Assembly (NCBI RefSeq): GCF_038446525.1
Contig: NZ_CP151792.1
Span: forward strand, 2,356,001-2,420,000
Length of the DNA: 64,000 nt
Reading direction: 5' to 3'
Source of the DNA: Methanolobus sp. ZRKC5
Lineage (GTDB): Archaea > Halobacteriota > Methanosarcinia > Methanosarcinales > Methanosarcinaceae
Below, piece by piece: positions 41,701 to 49,686 of the stretch. The translations under genes and the position numbers were made by a program. Under the pieces are notes generated by a model, which searched no databases, was not told where the DNA came from, and saw nothing but the letters and a program-made list of their open reading frames with translations. Within the stretch, counting starts at the first letter, position 1; each line of letters opens with the position of its first letter.

Positions 41701-43140
41701 TCAAACAACACGACTATACCTCACAGTATTATGATTAGATCTTACAGCAATCTTACGAGTAATGCCAAGGTCTTTAAGTTCCTTTGCAAGTCTTTTAGAC
41801 TGCTGATAAGTATCAACAACCAAGGGTTCAAGATCAGGATAACGTTTGGGTTTGATAGGTTTCAGGTTCTTATTACGTTCCTTAAAAGGACGAATGACAC
41901 CAGAATCTACAAAAACATTACCAAATATCTTTTTGAAACCTAGATTTAATGATGAACATAGATTTATAAGAGGGTCTTTAACGGACTCCCATACACGTTT
42001 TGTTTTGAAAAATACTTTAGTACAGTGCTCCCGGACAGTATCGAGGATTCCCTCAGTTCGCCAGTAATTGATATAACGCCAGAGGGAACGCTCCGGGATT
42101 TCTGTTTGTTCCTGGATGTCGCGGAAGTCTGCGCATCCTTCAGATTGAAGGGCAATAAATGCGAGGGCTTTGATAGCCTGCATATTCTTACCAAAGTCGA
42201 TGTTCTCATCTTGAGAAGATTGATTATTGTAGTCCCATTTAGGGAGATCATAACGATATTCAAAGACCTTTTCAGAATCAAAGTAATTATCTGATACATA
42301 TTCGATTGGAGATACGAACTTAAGAAGAGAAAATAAGAGCCGGTCAAGGTCTTTTTTTAGTGATAGAAATTCTGAAATAGAAGGGTTTTGACTTGTAGCT
42401 GATTTAAGGAAGACTTCGAGTTTAGGATGTCTTAGAGGGTCCTCAGGACGACGATCAAGGAAATTGAGAATACGGTAGGATTTGACGCTGTGGTGATATT
42501 CTGTTTTAATATTGGCTGCTGAAAAATCAGGATCATCCAGTTTATACATGTCGTATTTACCGGATGTTAAATTTTTAACGAGTTTAGAATCACCACGCAT
42601 GGACGATTCGTTTTCTATTGCCTGAAGGACACCTACCATATCATGCTCATGTCGTTCATGATAACGGACATGGCGAGCCATTTGATAGATACGAGAACGT
42701 GAGCGGTCTATCATGTGTTGGAAGCGTGAAGCTCCTAAGAAATCCATGAGTTCAAAGATGATATCAAAGTGTTCGTCAAGGTCAATATAAGAGGACTGGA
42801 TATGAATCTGAGCACCCACAGAAGGAAGATTAAGAATCTTTCCTGTTTTTGTTTTAGTACCCGGACCAAACAACGGTTTAATAGTGTAATTGCATTTACT
42901 TGCACCATCTTTAGCTTTCCACTGAATATAATATTCGAATGCTAATTTTTTAGTTTTGGGATTGATTAACCCACCGGGTTTAGAGAATAATTTGAAATTG
43001 CGCTCGCCTATTTTGATATAGTGATTATAGCTATCAGTAACGTTGTTAGAGTAGTAACTAACCATTGTATAATAGAAGTCCAGGTCTGTTATATGGAAGA
43101 AACAGCCGAACTCATGAGTAATGGGTTCAGCGAATTTCAT
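41701..43140 (-). CDS. Replication-initiator candidate (conserved element protein), E2 copy
   Basis: The 479-residue paralogue of the protein at 26,167-27,615 is close to identical in several long blocks, which is also visible at DNA level (around 42,080-42,130, for example). It has the same IHIQSSYIDLDEHFDII motif, HERHEHD, and winged-helix segment (RDIQEQTEIPERSLWRYI). ATG 43,140 lies just inside the AbrB-like gene's end (4-nt overlap). As in E1 the adjacent genes suggest replication or maintenance; biochemical role is unproven. Confidence 0.6.
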   Translation of the reverse strand: MKFAEPITHEFGCFFHITDLDFYYTMVSYYSNNVTDSYNHYIKIGERNFKLFSKPGGLINPKTKKLAFEYYIQWKAKDGASKCNYTIKPLFGPGTKTKTGKILNLPSVGAQIHIQSSYIDLDEHFDIIFELMDFLGASRFQHMIDRSRSRIYQMARHVRYHERHEHDMVGVLQAIENESSMRGDSKLVKNLTSGKYDMYKLDDPDFSAANIKTEYHHSVKSYRILNFLDRRPEDPLRHPKLEVFLKSATSQNPSISEFLSLKKDLDRLLFSLLKFVSPIEYVSDNYFDSEKVFEYRYDLPKWDYNNQSSQDENIDFGKNMQAIKALAFIALQSEGCADFRDIQEQTEIPERSLWRYINYWRTEGILDTVREHCTKVFFKTKRVWESVKDPLINLCSSLNLGFKKIFGNVFVDSGVIRPFKERNKNLKPIKPKRYPDLEPLVVDTYQQSKRLAKELKDLGITRKIAVRSNHNTVRYSRVV

Positions 43141-43331
43141 CCTTGATCTATAACCGGACGAACTATACCGTATGAGCCGGAATCATCATAGCCAAGCTCG
43201 AAACGGACACAATCTACTTTGAGATTACCTTCAAGGTCACGCAGACCAAGGGCAAAGGCAAGTTCAGAGGGAATAGTGACCCAAAGGCCACTACCGTTAT
43301 TATCCCGAAGGCGATATTTTGCTTTAGCCAT
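43137..43331 (-). CDS. AbrB-like small DNA-binding protein, E2 copy
   Basis: The 64-residue protein has the swapped-hairpin pattern (YRLRDNNGSGLWVTIPSELA, then LKVDCVRFELGYDDSG). It is the counterpart of 27,650-27,859. It overlaps the Rep candidate by 4 nt and the membrane protein upstream by 8 nt. It probably regulates the operon. Confidence 0.7.
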   Translation of the reverse strand: MAKAKYRLRDNNGSGLWVTIPSELAFALGLRDLEGNLKVDCVRFELGYDDSGSYGIVRPVIDQG

Positions 43332-43620
43332 GAAGGACCACCGCCGTATTACTTACTGTTGCAAGAAGGCCAATGAAGGACACTGCATAACGGGTAATAT
43401 TCCAGTATGGACGCTCAGCAATTTTATAGACCTTGTATAGAAGGAACATGAAGCCGAGCTTTAGGGGAATGAGTGAAAGGATACCATAAGAATTGAATAA
43501 GTAAGATAGCACTGGATTTCCTTCGTAGAATAGGCCGGTTTGCAGTGCGTAGATAGTGGTGATGGTGTCCCCTATGATAAAAAGGAGAACAGGGAGTTTG
43601 ATGTCTTTTAGAAATGACAT
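43324..43620 (-). CDS. Four-helix membrane protein, DUF5658-like
   Basis: The 98-residue protein has about four hydrophobic helices and the pattern GDTITTIYALQTG..YEGNPVLSYL, in which Asp18 and the E-x-NP motif (about 33-36) recall DUF5658 membrane proteins. It overlaps neighbours on both sides (TAATG upstream), so it belongs to the E2 rep operon. E1 lacks it. Confidence 0.6.
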   Translation of the reverse strand: MSFLKDIKLPVLLFIIGDTITTIYALQTGLFYEGNPVLSYLFNSYGILSLIPLKLGFMFLLYKVYKIAERPYWNITRYAVSFIGLLATVSNTAVVLHG

Positions 43621-43775
43621 TAAGCAGACACCCCCGTTTTAAGATTAGATTGGAAATATGGAATAACTATTCTATTTCCAGAGGATGTTTTGAAGATGCC
43701 AGGAGCAACACAGCAAACAATCTCTTCTTTAGTTGTGGAATCCTGTCCGAAAGGACGAAGGAAAAGACGGGACAT
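43620..43775 (-). CDS. 51-residue protein in E2 rep operon
   Basis: ATG 43,775 to TAA overlapping the next ATG at 43,620 (TAATG). The product reads SRLFLRPFGQDSTTKEEIVC then GNRIVIPYFQSNLKTG. The tight coupling supports it. No family is recognised. Confidence 0.6.
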   Translation of the reverse strand: MSRLFLRPFGQDSTTKEEIVCCVAPGIFKTSSGNRIVIPYFQSNLKTGVSA

Positions 43776-43916
43776 TTAAAGGACTCCTGCAAGATGTTGT
43801 ATAGTCCTTGCTACACGTTTATCCCAATCAGAACCAAACTTTGCATCGTTGTCGATGAGTTCTTTTTCTGAATCGTAAATTATGCCTGCTACCTTACGGG
43901 AACAATCTGCAATCAA
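43776..43916 (-). CDS. 46-residue protein heading E2 rep operon
   Basis: TTG 43,916 follows GGGGGTG by five bases, and the stop TAA is immediately before the next ATG. The product is IADCSRKVAGIIYDSEKELI then DNDAKFGSDWDKRVARTIQH. It is small and charged; function unknown. The start codon is inferred from the ribosome-binding site. Confidence 0.55.
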   Translation of the reverse strand: MIADCSRKVAGIIYDSEKELIDNDAKFGSDWDKRVARTIQHLAGVL

Positions 43917-43925
43917 GAGAGCACC

Positions 43926-44228
43926 CCCACGGCAGAAAATACACTATGGTTACATTGTAACCTTTGGCCGTGGGGAGAGCTTGCGCTATGGAGTTTATGA
44001 TCTATACTAAAAACAGTTTCACTTCTTGTATTTTCTTTCATCTTTTATGCACCTTCCTCATTTATTACCCGGTAACTACCCGGATAAGTTCGGTAACTAA
44101 TCGAACAACAATTAATTGATAAAGTAACTATATATATAAGTTTCTAATTAACTATTAATTAGGCTGTGGTCCTCAAGCCTAACTAACTTGAAACTGCCTT
44201 TCATCAGGCAGATGCACCACCACAGCCT
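43926..44228. other. Structured intergenic region, candidate E2 replication origin
   Basis: There is no gene between 43,917 and 44,429. Structures are: a hairpin with CCCCACGGC/GCCGTGGGG arms (about 43,926-43,977) enclosing GGTTAC-ATT-GTAACC; two copies of CGGTAACTA (near 44,091 and 44,112); and the 10-bp stem AGGCTGTGGT (44,161-44,170) with ACCACAGCCT (44,219-44,228) enclosing CTGCC/GGCAG. It lies between the rep operon and attR, a natural place for an origin. Confidence 0.5.
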
Positions 44229-44311
44229 AACTCGCTTATTGAGCCTACAGGTAAAATAAGTTAAGCAAGCAAAGTGAAAGTAATAAAAAGAGTTAGATAG
44301 ATATGTATGGG

Positions 44312-44325
44312 CTCTCCAGGGGCTT
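44312..44325. repeat. attR core
   Basis: CTCTCCAGGGGCTT, identical to 15,186-15,199. It closes the 29.1-kb mobile region. Confidence 0.85.
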
Positions 44326-44429
44326 ACTTCTTTTTCGGGTACAAAACTCTTTAATTCTTATCTTACAATTTTTTCAGCTATATATTGTAAAATATCCATT
44401 ACCATGCAGAGCTCATCAGCCTCACGGTT

Positions 44430-44588
44430 TTAATCTTCAGATAAGATCCACGTAGCTGCCCCAATAAGATCCATATCAGAACCATTAACTAAGAATTTGT
44501 CTTCAGAAACACGTTCAACGAGATAAGATCCAAAAAAGTGCTTCTCACCAAATGGAAGTTTGTTCAATTCGCTTATTACTTTATCCAT
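44430..44588 (-). CDS. 52-residue protein, remnant region
   Basis: ATG 44,588 to TAA 44,430 encodes MDKVISELNKLPFGEKHFFG then SYLVERVSEDKFLVNGSDMD. The frame is intact and of normal composition, but no paralogue is seen in E1/E2. It lies right of attR in the older element scar. The following repeat GATCTATACTAAAAACA (44,665-44,681) also occurs at 43,999-44,015 in E2. Confidence 0.45.
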   Translation of the reverse strand: MDKVISELNKLPFGEKHFFGSYLVERVSEDKFLVNGSDMDLIGAATWILSED

Positions 44589-44704
44589 AAAAGTAATATG
44601 TATCAAACTTTATAAATATTTGTTCGCCATTTGTACGACAATTACCCTTTATTTTAGCTGGAACGATCTATACTAAAAACAATCCATAAACTCGTATTCC
44701 TAAA

Positions 44705-44841
44705 ATAGGTCATGCCTTCAATATCACATTGTTTAACAAACTTTTTGATTAACTGAATATTAGTATCACATCTTTTTCATCAAGCCCAGAAATATTTTTT
44801 TGAGATTGTGATTGTAAAGTCCATAGTGCATAATTGATTTA
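44705..44841 (-). pseudogene. IntA N-terminal remnant
   Basis: On the minus strand the fragment TNIQLIKKFVKQCDIEGMT matches IntA residues 22-40 almost exactly. A start region like that of IntA precedes it in another frame (stop in between). The rest of the gene is missing. Confidence 0.85.
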
Positions 44842-44867
44842 TGGGCTTATAGCCTTTAGACAAAAAT

Positions 44868-44881
44868 ACTTCAAGAGGCTT
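44868..44881. repeat. Decayed att-like site between integrase remnants
   Basis: ACTTCAAGAGGCTT keeps 9 of 14 core positions and shares the downstream ACTT(C)TTTTTTC with attR. Its position between the two integrase remnants matches 29,653-29,666. Confidence 0.5.
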
Positions 44882-44947
44882 ACTTTTTTCAATATTGGAT
44901 ATAGCAGAAACTTTGAAATACTGTTTAAGATTGTGATATTATCAAAG

Positions 44948-45152
44948 ACAAAACCAAGACTTTAAAGCCTGTTATTTGTACGAGATGTAAGACCATGAAT
45001 AATCCTACGTGTGCTTATTGTTATTCTTGTGAAATGACTCTGACCATTGAAGCATCTAAGGATATTGAAAAGAGAAGATCGGATATCTCTATGGATTGAG
45101 GGAGCTTGTTGAGAATAATCTGGAATTTGCTAAGGTGTTAAGGAGTGTGATC
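44948..45152 (+). pseudogene. IntB C-terminal remnant
   Basis: The fragment KTLKPVICTRCKTMNNPTC then TIEASKDIEKRRSDISM matches the last 70 residues of IntB including the zinc ribbon. A TGA interrupts it after ISMD and the frame is then lost. Everything upstream of this in IntB is deleted. Confidence 0.9.
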
Positions 45153-45300
45153 GGTTTCAAAGATAATCACAGAAGCTCTCAAAGCTTAGATTATGGCCAA
45201 TTGGTTTCATTATGATTCGAGCTTTTAGCTTCATATAGAAGCCATATGAAAAGAACTAAGTACACCTATTGCAAAATTTGTATACGTAAAGGTTATTGAT

Positions 45301-45651
45301 ATGAACGAAACAAAAAATTTTAGTGATATGGAAAAATCATGGAAGAACGTGTTAGAACAACTAAGTCCAGAAGGCAGTGATTTTCTTACGGTTGGCATAA
45401 AACCCAGGAAGAATGACAAGTACTTCAATGCTAGAGTTGAAGAACAGCAAATCGTTGTAGACGTTGCCAAGATGCACGAGAAATCATCAGATATTAAGGC
45501 AGAGAAACATATCGATTTCAATCAATTCAAATGCGTTGCGAGCAAGTATAACAAATACATATCTGGTGTTAAGGGTATCAGACCACAGATGGTAGATGAA
45601 TGCGGTCAGAACACTTCGTACCTGATATCACTGATTCATCATCTGTTGTGA
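45301..45651 (+). CDS. Hypothetical protein, 116 residues
   Basis: The product begins MNETKNFSDMEKSWKNVLEQ and is mixed alpha/beta without membrane segments. I recognise no family. A ribosome-binding site is weak. It lies in a disturbed region to the right of the element scar; it may be residual cargo. Confidence 0.5.
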   Translation: MNETKNFSDMEKSWKNVLEQLSPEGSDFLTVGIKPRKNDKYFNARVEEQQIVVDVAKMHEKSSDIKAEKHIDFNQFKCVASKYNKYISGVKGIRPQMVDECGQNTSYLISLIHHLL

Positions 45652-45957
45652 TATCCAGTTACTTTTTCTTTGCACATTTTGGGCAGGTTTTGTACCACAT
45701 GAACCATTTCATTATTTCAAATACCTGTTAATCTGCATGTTTTTCAAAATCCTCGCACCACTTTTGCATATCCCTGTACCTTTCTGTCAAGCCTTTTCAT
45801 CATCCCGCCAAGATTAATTGGCATATAGAATAATGTGCGAACTCTGTCCTTGGTAAATTTCGTGCATATCCATTCTTAATCAAATACTACTTCTGCCCTT
45901 ATCGCACATCCATCACAATTTACAGATAGAAAGACATACAAACAAACAAAAACACTC
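45652..45957. other. Intergenic region, possible gene remnants
   Basis: No full gene is present. Minus-strand fragments such as RYRDMQKWCEDFEKHAD and WYKTCPKCAKKK look like short coding pieces separated by stops, so a decayed gene is possible. Confidence 0.3.
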
Positions 45958-46437
45958 ATGGAGACCGATGAAATGAATATTCGAAAAATAAGAGAAGAGG
46001 ATGTAACTAAGATCGAGAAATTTATATCGTTGTGTAAGCCGCTTGATCAGCATTCGACTTTTACTTATTGGGTGCTTGCCAGGTACTTTGATAACACATG
46101 TTTTGTTGTAGAAGAAAATAATGAGATTGTGGGATATGTATCAGGAGTAAAGAGTAGTTCAAAACCAGATGTATTCTATATATGGCAAATTGGGATTTCA
46201 CCAGAGCATAGGAAAAAGAGACTTTCATCACAACTTATTAAAACCGTGGTTGAAGCTGCTGTCAGCTTAGGCAGCAGGTCGATACAGGTGTCAATTGACC
46301 CGGAAAACAATTCAAGTTTTGGTGCTTTTTTGAGATTCGCAGGAGATAGCGGGTTGCAAATAAACAAAATTGATGAACTTGAGTTATTTGATCAGGCAAA
46401 TAAGAAAGACATCCATGAATATATTTATGAAATGTAA
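45958..46437 (+). CDS. GNAT acetyltransferase, EctA (diaminobutyrate acetyltransferase)-like, 3' end altered by MITE
   Basis: The 159-residue product carries GNAT and EctA-type features: LDQHSTFTYWVLARYFDNTC, then VGYVSGVKSSSKPDVFYIWQ and ISPEHRKKRLSSQLI in place of the usual acetyl-CoA loop RGxGL/A. EctA acetylates diaminobutyrate in ectoine synthesis, but no ectB or ectC is in the window, so substrate is uncertain; another diamine or amino acid is possible. The stop TAA (46,435-46,437) is supplied by a MITE. Across the insertion the old frame resumes as EIKIEDLIDS and stops, so about nine residues were lost. The start may be ATG 45,958 or 45,973. Confidence 0.75.
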   Translation: METDEMNIRKIREEDVTKIEKFISLCKPLDQHSTFTYWVLARYFDNTCFVVEENNEIVGYVSGVKSSSKPDVFYIWQIGISPEHRKKRLSSQLIKTVVEAAVSLGSRSIQVSIDPENNSSFGAFLRFAGDSGLQINKIDELELFDQANKKDIHEYIYEM

Positions 46438-46627
46438 CTATTCAGCCTACCACAATTAGCCTATTGATACTGATTTAATCAAAACGGAGATGTTTGCTCA
46501 CTAACAACCTAAGAATCAAAAAAGCAATCAATGGCAACAATCAAAATTAATGATCCTAATAAAATGTAGGTCTCAACTTTTTGTCAAGATTGCTATTGAT
46601 AGTGTTTTTATCAGGCTGAATAGTTAC
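46434..46627. mobile_element. MITE copy 1 (194 bp) with 8-bp target duplication
   Basis: The ends are perfect inverted repeats GTAACTATTCAGCCT / AGGCTGAATAGTTAC. TATGAAAT is present immediately on both sides, an 8-bp target-site duplication. There is no coding capacity. It matches 49,786-49,979 in length and most of its sequence. Confidence 0.9.
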
Positions 46628-47056
46628 TATGAAATTAAGATTGAAGATTTGATCGATTCATAATTTTCATGGCTGGAGAAGTCACGGCAGTTCTACCGAG
46701 AACCAGCAACCAGCCAGCCAGAGATAATTACCTTTCATCTCATTCGTTAAATACATTTTTGATAAAAATTTGAATAGATAATCTGAAAAATCAGTTTGTA
46801 TCTGCTTAAAGTAGTAAATAAATGCAAATGATTATTAATTAAAGAATGGTAGTTGTATTTGGAATAAAGAAAATATAATTAATGTTGTGCTTTACAATAT
46901 GAGTAACTGTTAATCAGTTGAACCACATTATAAAATATGCCTGTCTGAGAAATGGTCACAAACAATGATGGTGCAGTTTACATTCGATTTAATGCCTTAA
47001 ATAAAAAAATGATCATGCTATAGAACTGATGAACACTAGCCATGAAAGGGGCAATT
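46628..47056. other. Intergenic region after MITE
   Basis: The first 40 bases are the displaced 3' end of the EctA-like gene. The rest is A/T-rich with no convincing gene; it presumably contains the promoter of the PAS-domain gene. Confidence 0.4.
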
Positions 47057-47425
47057 ATGAAAAATGATGAATGCAAACCGACATGTGAAGAAATGAGCAG
47101 CAACCCTTCCGGATACAGGGCATTGTTTGAAAATAATCATGCGGCTATGTTGCTGATAGATCCTGTCAGTCTGGACATTGTAGATGCAAATAACGCCGCA
47201 TGTGACTTTTATGGATGGTCCCGTGAAGAGATTACCTGCAGAAGAATATTCGACATCAGTACTCTGCCTGGACAGGAAGTTATAGCTGAGATCGAAAAAG
47301 CAAAAAATGATAATCAGGCTCACTTTTTATCTGAGCACCAGATTGCAGATGGTTCTACACGTAACGTCGATGTTTATACCAACCCCTTAATAATTAAAGA
47401 GGATTTCGATATTCCCTCATTTTAG
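47057..47425 (+). pseudogene. PAS-domain sensor gene truncated by IS5-like element
   Basis: ATG 47,057 follows AAGGGG. The translated part is a single PAS domain: GYRALFENNHAAMLLIDP, then IVDANNAACDFYGWSREEI and GSTRNVDVYTNPLIIKE. The frame enters the insertion sequence at 47,399 and stops nine codons later. In intact sensors a PAC segment and kinase or further PAS domains would follow. No continuation is found beyond the IS. Confidence 0.8.
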
Positions 47426-48544
47426 ATCATTAAAGTATTCAAACTCAATTATATCCTCTCATTTTTTATCATTTTGTTTATTTCTCTTCATTAATCCTTA
47501 TTTTTAGTATAGCTCCCGCTATCCTAAATTACTCCTTTGGTTTTTAGTGTCCTCAATTGATGCAGATTAAAACAAAAAGCTGTCATCAACATTTTTGCAT
47601 TCACTCTTTCTACAGTTGTAACAAGAACCTTTCTGGTTTTAAATATTTCTTTTGTCACTGCATACACTCTTTCGCAAGGGACTCTTTTCACACTTATTCT
47701 TTCATTTCTGAGGATATCCATTATTCCTAAAGGATGTCCTCTTACAGCTCGTTGCATTGTTGCTGCAAAACCTTTTGCTATTGCTCCAAAATATCCTTTA
47801 TCTCTATACACCACTTCACCCTTTTCAGACAGATCAACCTGTGAATCGTGAAGTGATGCAGTTGTTGTCTCAAATCTTCTGATTAGTTCATAATCCTTAT
47901 CAATAATTGTATGAAGTTTGTATCCAAAGTGAGATTTACCATTTTTCTTAGTCCAGGTTCCATCTTTGCTTCTTCTTGTTTTCGCATCTTTTCCTCTGAG
48001 TACATCTGCTTTTGCATGTCCTGGATCTGAGTGAATAAAAGTTGCATCCTGGATCATTCCTTTTTTAATCTTCAAACCAAGAGCATCAAGCTGATTCTGC
48101 ATTTCATCCCACACCGCTTTTTCTTTACCATTGTCGATAATTCTCTTCCTGAATGACCAGACAGTTGTACTGTCTGGTACATATTCAGGAAATCCCAGGA
48201 ATTTCCTAAAGGATATCCTGTCAATACACTGCTTTTCAAGCTCAGCATCAGAAAGACCATGCCATTGTTGCAGAACAAGCATCTTGAACATTACAATAAC
48301 ATCAGCTTCAGGCCGTCCGCCTGAAGCTGTTCTGTTTATGTACATTGACTCCAGAATAGGGCGAAAAGGCTTCCAATCTACTAAATATTCAATTTCAGCA
48401 AGCTTATCTCCGACAGATTGGAGACGCTTATATTCTTCATTTAAGGCAAAATCAGTAAAAGAATCCATAATAGTAAATTTGCTTTGCTATTATTTATATT
48501 TTATTAAATTGTATGGGTATTGATGGTAGTTTATCGAAATCCTC
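47399..48544. mobile_element. IS5-like insertion sequence
   Basis: The 1.15-kb element has inverted ends GAGGATTTCGAT / ATCGAAATCCTC (12 bp perfect) and one transposase gene. No clear target duplication is visible (TAAA on the left, ATCT on the right), which may reflect a later rearrangement. Confidence 0.85.
47524..48468 (-). CDS. IS5 family transposase
   Basis: The 314-residue DDE transposase has the N-terminal IS5 domain (SGGRPEADVIVMFKMLVLQQ, then WHGLSDAELE and RISFRKFLGF), the first Asp in MIQDATFIHSDPGHAK, the second in VVYRDKGYFG and the Glu in the C-terminal RVYAVTKEIFKTRK helix. It appears full length and may be active. Confidence 0.9.
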   Translation of the reverse strand: MDSFTDFALNEEYKRLQSVGDKLAEIEYLVDWKPFRPILESMYINRTASGGRPEADVIVMFKMLVLQQWHGLSDAELEKQCIDRISFRKFLGFPEYVPDSTTVWSFRKRIIDNGKEKAVWDEMQNQLDALGLKIKKGMIQDATFIHSDPGHAKADVLRGKDAKTRRSKDGTWTKKNGKSHFGYKLHTIIDKDYELIRRFETTTASLHDSQVDLSEKGEVVYRDKGYFGAIAKGFAATMQRAVRGHPLGIMDILRNERISVKRVPCERVYAVTKEIFKTRKVLVTTVERVNAKMLMTAFCFNLHQLRTLKTKGVI

Positions 48545-48747
48545 ATCTATATGAATTAAGTTGCTTTGAGGGTCAAGGTTATTTGCAAAAATGAAAAAGG
48601 TACAGTTAAGACGTTTCGAATGTAATTATCTCATCTCTTTTAAATAATTGGCAAGTTAAATATAGCATTAAACAATTAGTATAGTTTGTAATTTATAATT
48701 AAGATTATTAATTTCATGTTTGTATCTAATTTAGCAGGTGTTATATT

Positions 48748-49686
48748 GTGAATGGTTTTAAGAAAGTACTTTGTATTCTTTTGATAGCTGCACTGTTGGT
48801 GGTGGCTGCTGGCTGTGTCCAGTTTGATGACACATCCACAGATGATGATCATAGTGAACAGGTCGATGAAACATTAGATCAAATAATTGAAGACGATCAG
48901 AACGAACTATTATCCCAGAAAGAGAACAGGATGTCACTGGTCAATTCTGCTATTGAGTTAATAGATGAAAAAGGAGAGCTGGCATTTGATGATTTCAGGG
49001 AAAAGGACAGCCCGTGGTATCACAATGATTCTTACATCACCGTCTGGAATACTGAAGGAATACGTATTGTGTTCCCTCCAAAAGTAAGCGGTGAGGGGGA
49101 AAGTGTGCTCGATCTTGAAGATTATAATGGTGAGCCTTTAGGCAGAATGTTCATTGACACTGCTTTAAGCGAAGAAGGAGAGGGATGGGTAAATTACTAC
49201 TGGCCAAGACCAGGCGAGACTACCCCTTCCAAGAAGTCCGCATTTGTCAAGAGGACTTCTATCGGTAACCAGACATACCTCGTGCATTCCGGTCTTTATG
49301 TAGATGACTATGTTTACAGCAACATCCTTGAAGATGGAAGCGATGAACATTTCGTGCGCTTTGGAGATGTTTCTCTTGGTAATGTTCTCCATCCGGCAAT
49401 GGTTGACAGGGACCTGGATGTGGATTACAGTATTGCTCATGTAATGATAAAACCGGGCGGTTCCATTGAGCTTCACCTGATGAAGAATCCTGAGGTATAT
49501 TATGTTCTTGCAGGTGAAGGTATGCTCTATATAGAAGATGTACCGTTTGAGCTAAGTGAAGGGCAACTTGTCCTCATACCTGCAAACTCAAAGCAGCATA
49601 CGGAAAACACCGGGGATGTTGATCTTGAGTTCTTAGCTATAGACCAGCCTGCATGGGCAGCGGAGAATGAGGTAATATTTGAGTGA
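48748..49686 (+). CDS. Lipoprotein with Cache-like sensor domain fused to a cupin
   Basis: The 312-residue product (GTG start) has a signal with lipobox VAAGC (Cys about 23), an acidic linker (about 30-55) and a Cache-like ligand-binding domain (about 60-190: VNSAIELIDEKGELAFDDF, GWVNYYWPRPGE, then KKSAFVKRTSIGNQTYLVHS). It ends in a cupin barrel (about 225-305: PGGSIELHLMKNPEVYYVLAG, VLIPANSKQHTENTG). Cupin metal residues H, E and H may be those of HLMKNPEVYY and KQH. A surface sensor or binding protein is likely; the ligand is unknown. It is not evidently linked to neighbouring genes. Confidence 0.75.
   Translation: MNGFKKVLCILLIAALLVVAAGCVQFDDTSTDDDHSEQVDETLDQIIEDDQNELLSQKENRMSLVNSAIELIDEKGELAFDDFREKDSPWYHNDSYITVWNTEGIRIVFPPKVSGEGESVLDLEDYNGEPLGRMFIDTALSEEGEGWVNYYWPRPGETTPSKKSAFVKRTSIGNQTYLVHSGLYVDDYVYSNILEDGSDEHFVRFGDVSLGNVLHPAMVDRDLDVDYSIAHVMIKPGGSIELHLMKNPEVYYVLAGEGMLYIEDVPFELSEGQLVLIPANSKQHTENTGDVDLEFLAIDQPAWAAENEVIFE

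Larger units (their letters stand above)
29667..44311. mobile_element. E2: inovirus-like provirus with accessory cassettes
   Basis: E2 runs from the mid att-like site to attR. It holds the integrase IntB, small membrane genes and a PD-(D/E)XK-like membrane protein, then a minus-strand virion operon (SSB-like, pVIII-like coat, basic protein, minor coat and spike candidates, Zot-like ATPase), an HNH nuclease, a repeat-separated set of small genes, and the Rep-candidate operon. Gene sizes and order match filamentous ssDNA phages. Inovirus-like proviruses have been reported in Methanolobus (Roux et al. 2019), which supports the class. The element boundary at 29.65 kb is less certain than attR. 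Confidence 0.75.

Noticed and set aside
44335-45160. Further exact attR copy marking an additional full element
   Set aside because: Only a 9/14 match at 44,868 is found; no exact 14-bp copy was seen further right.
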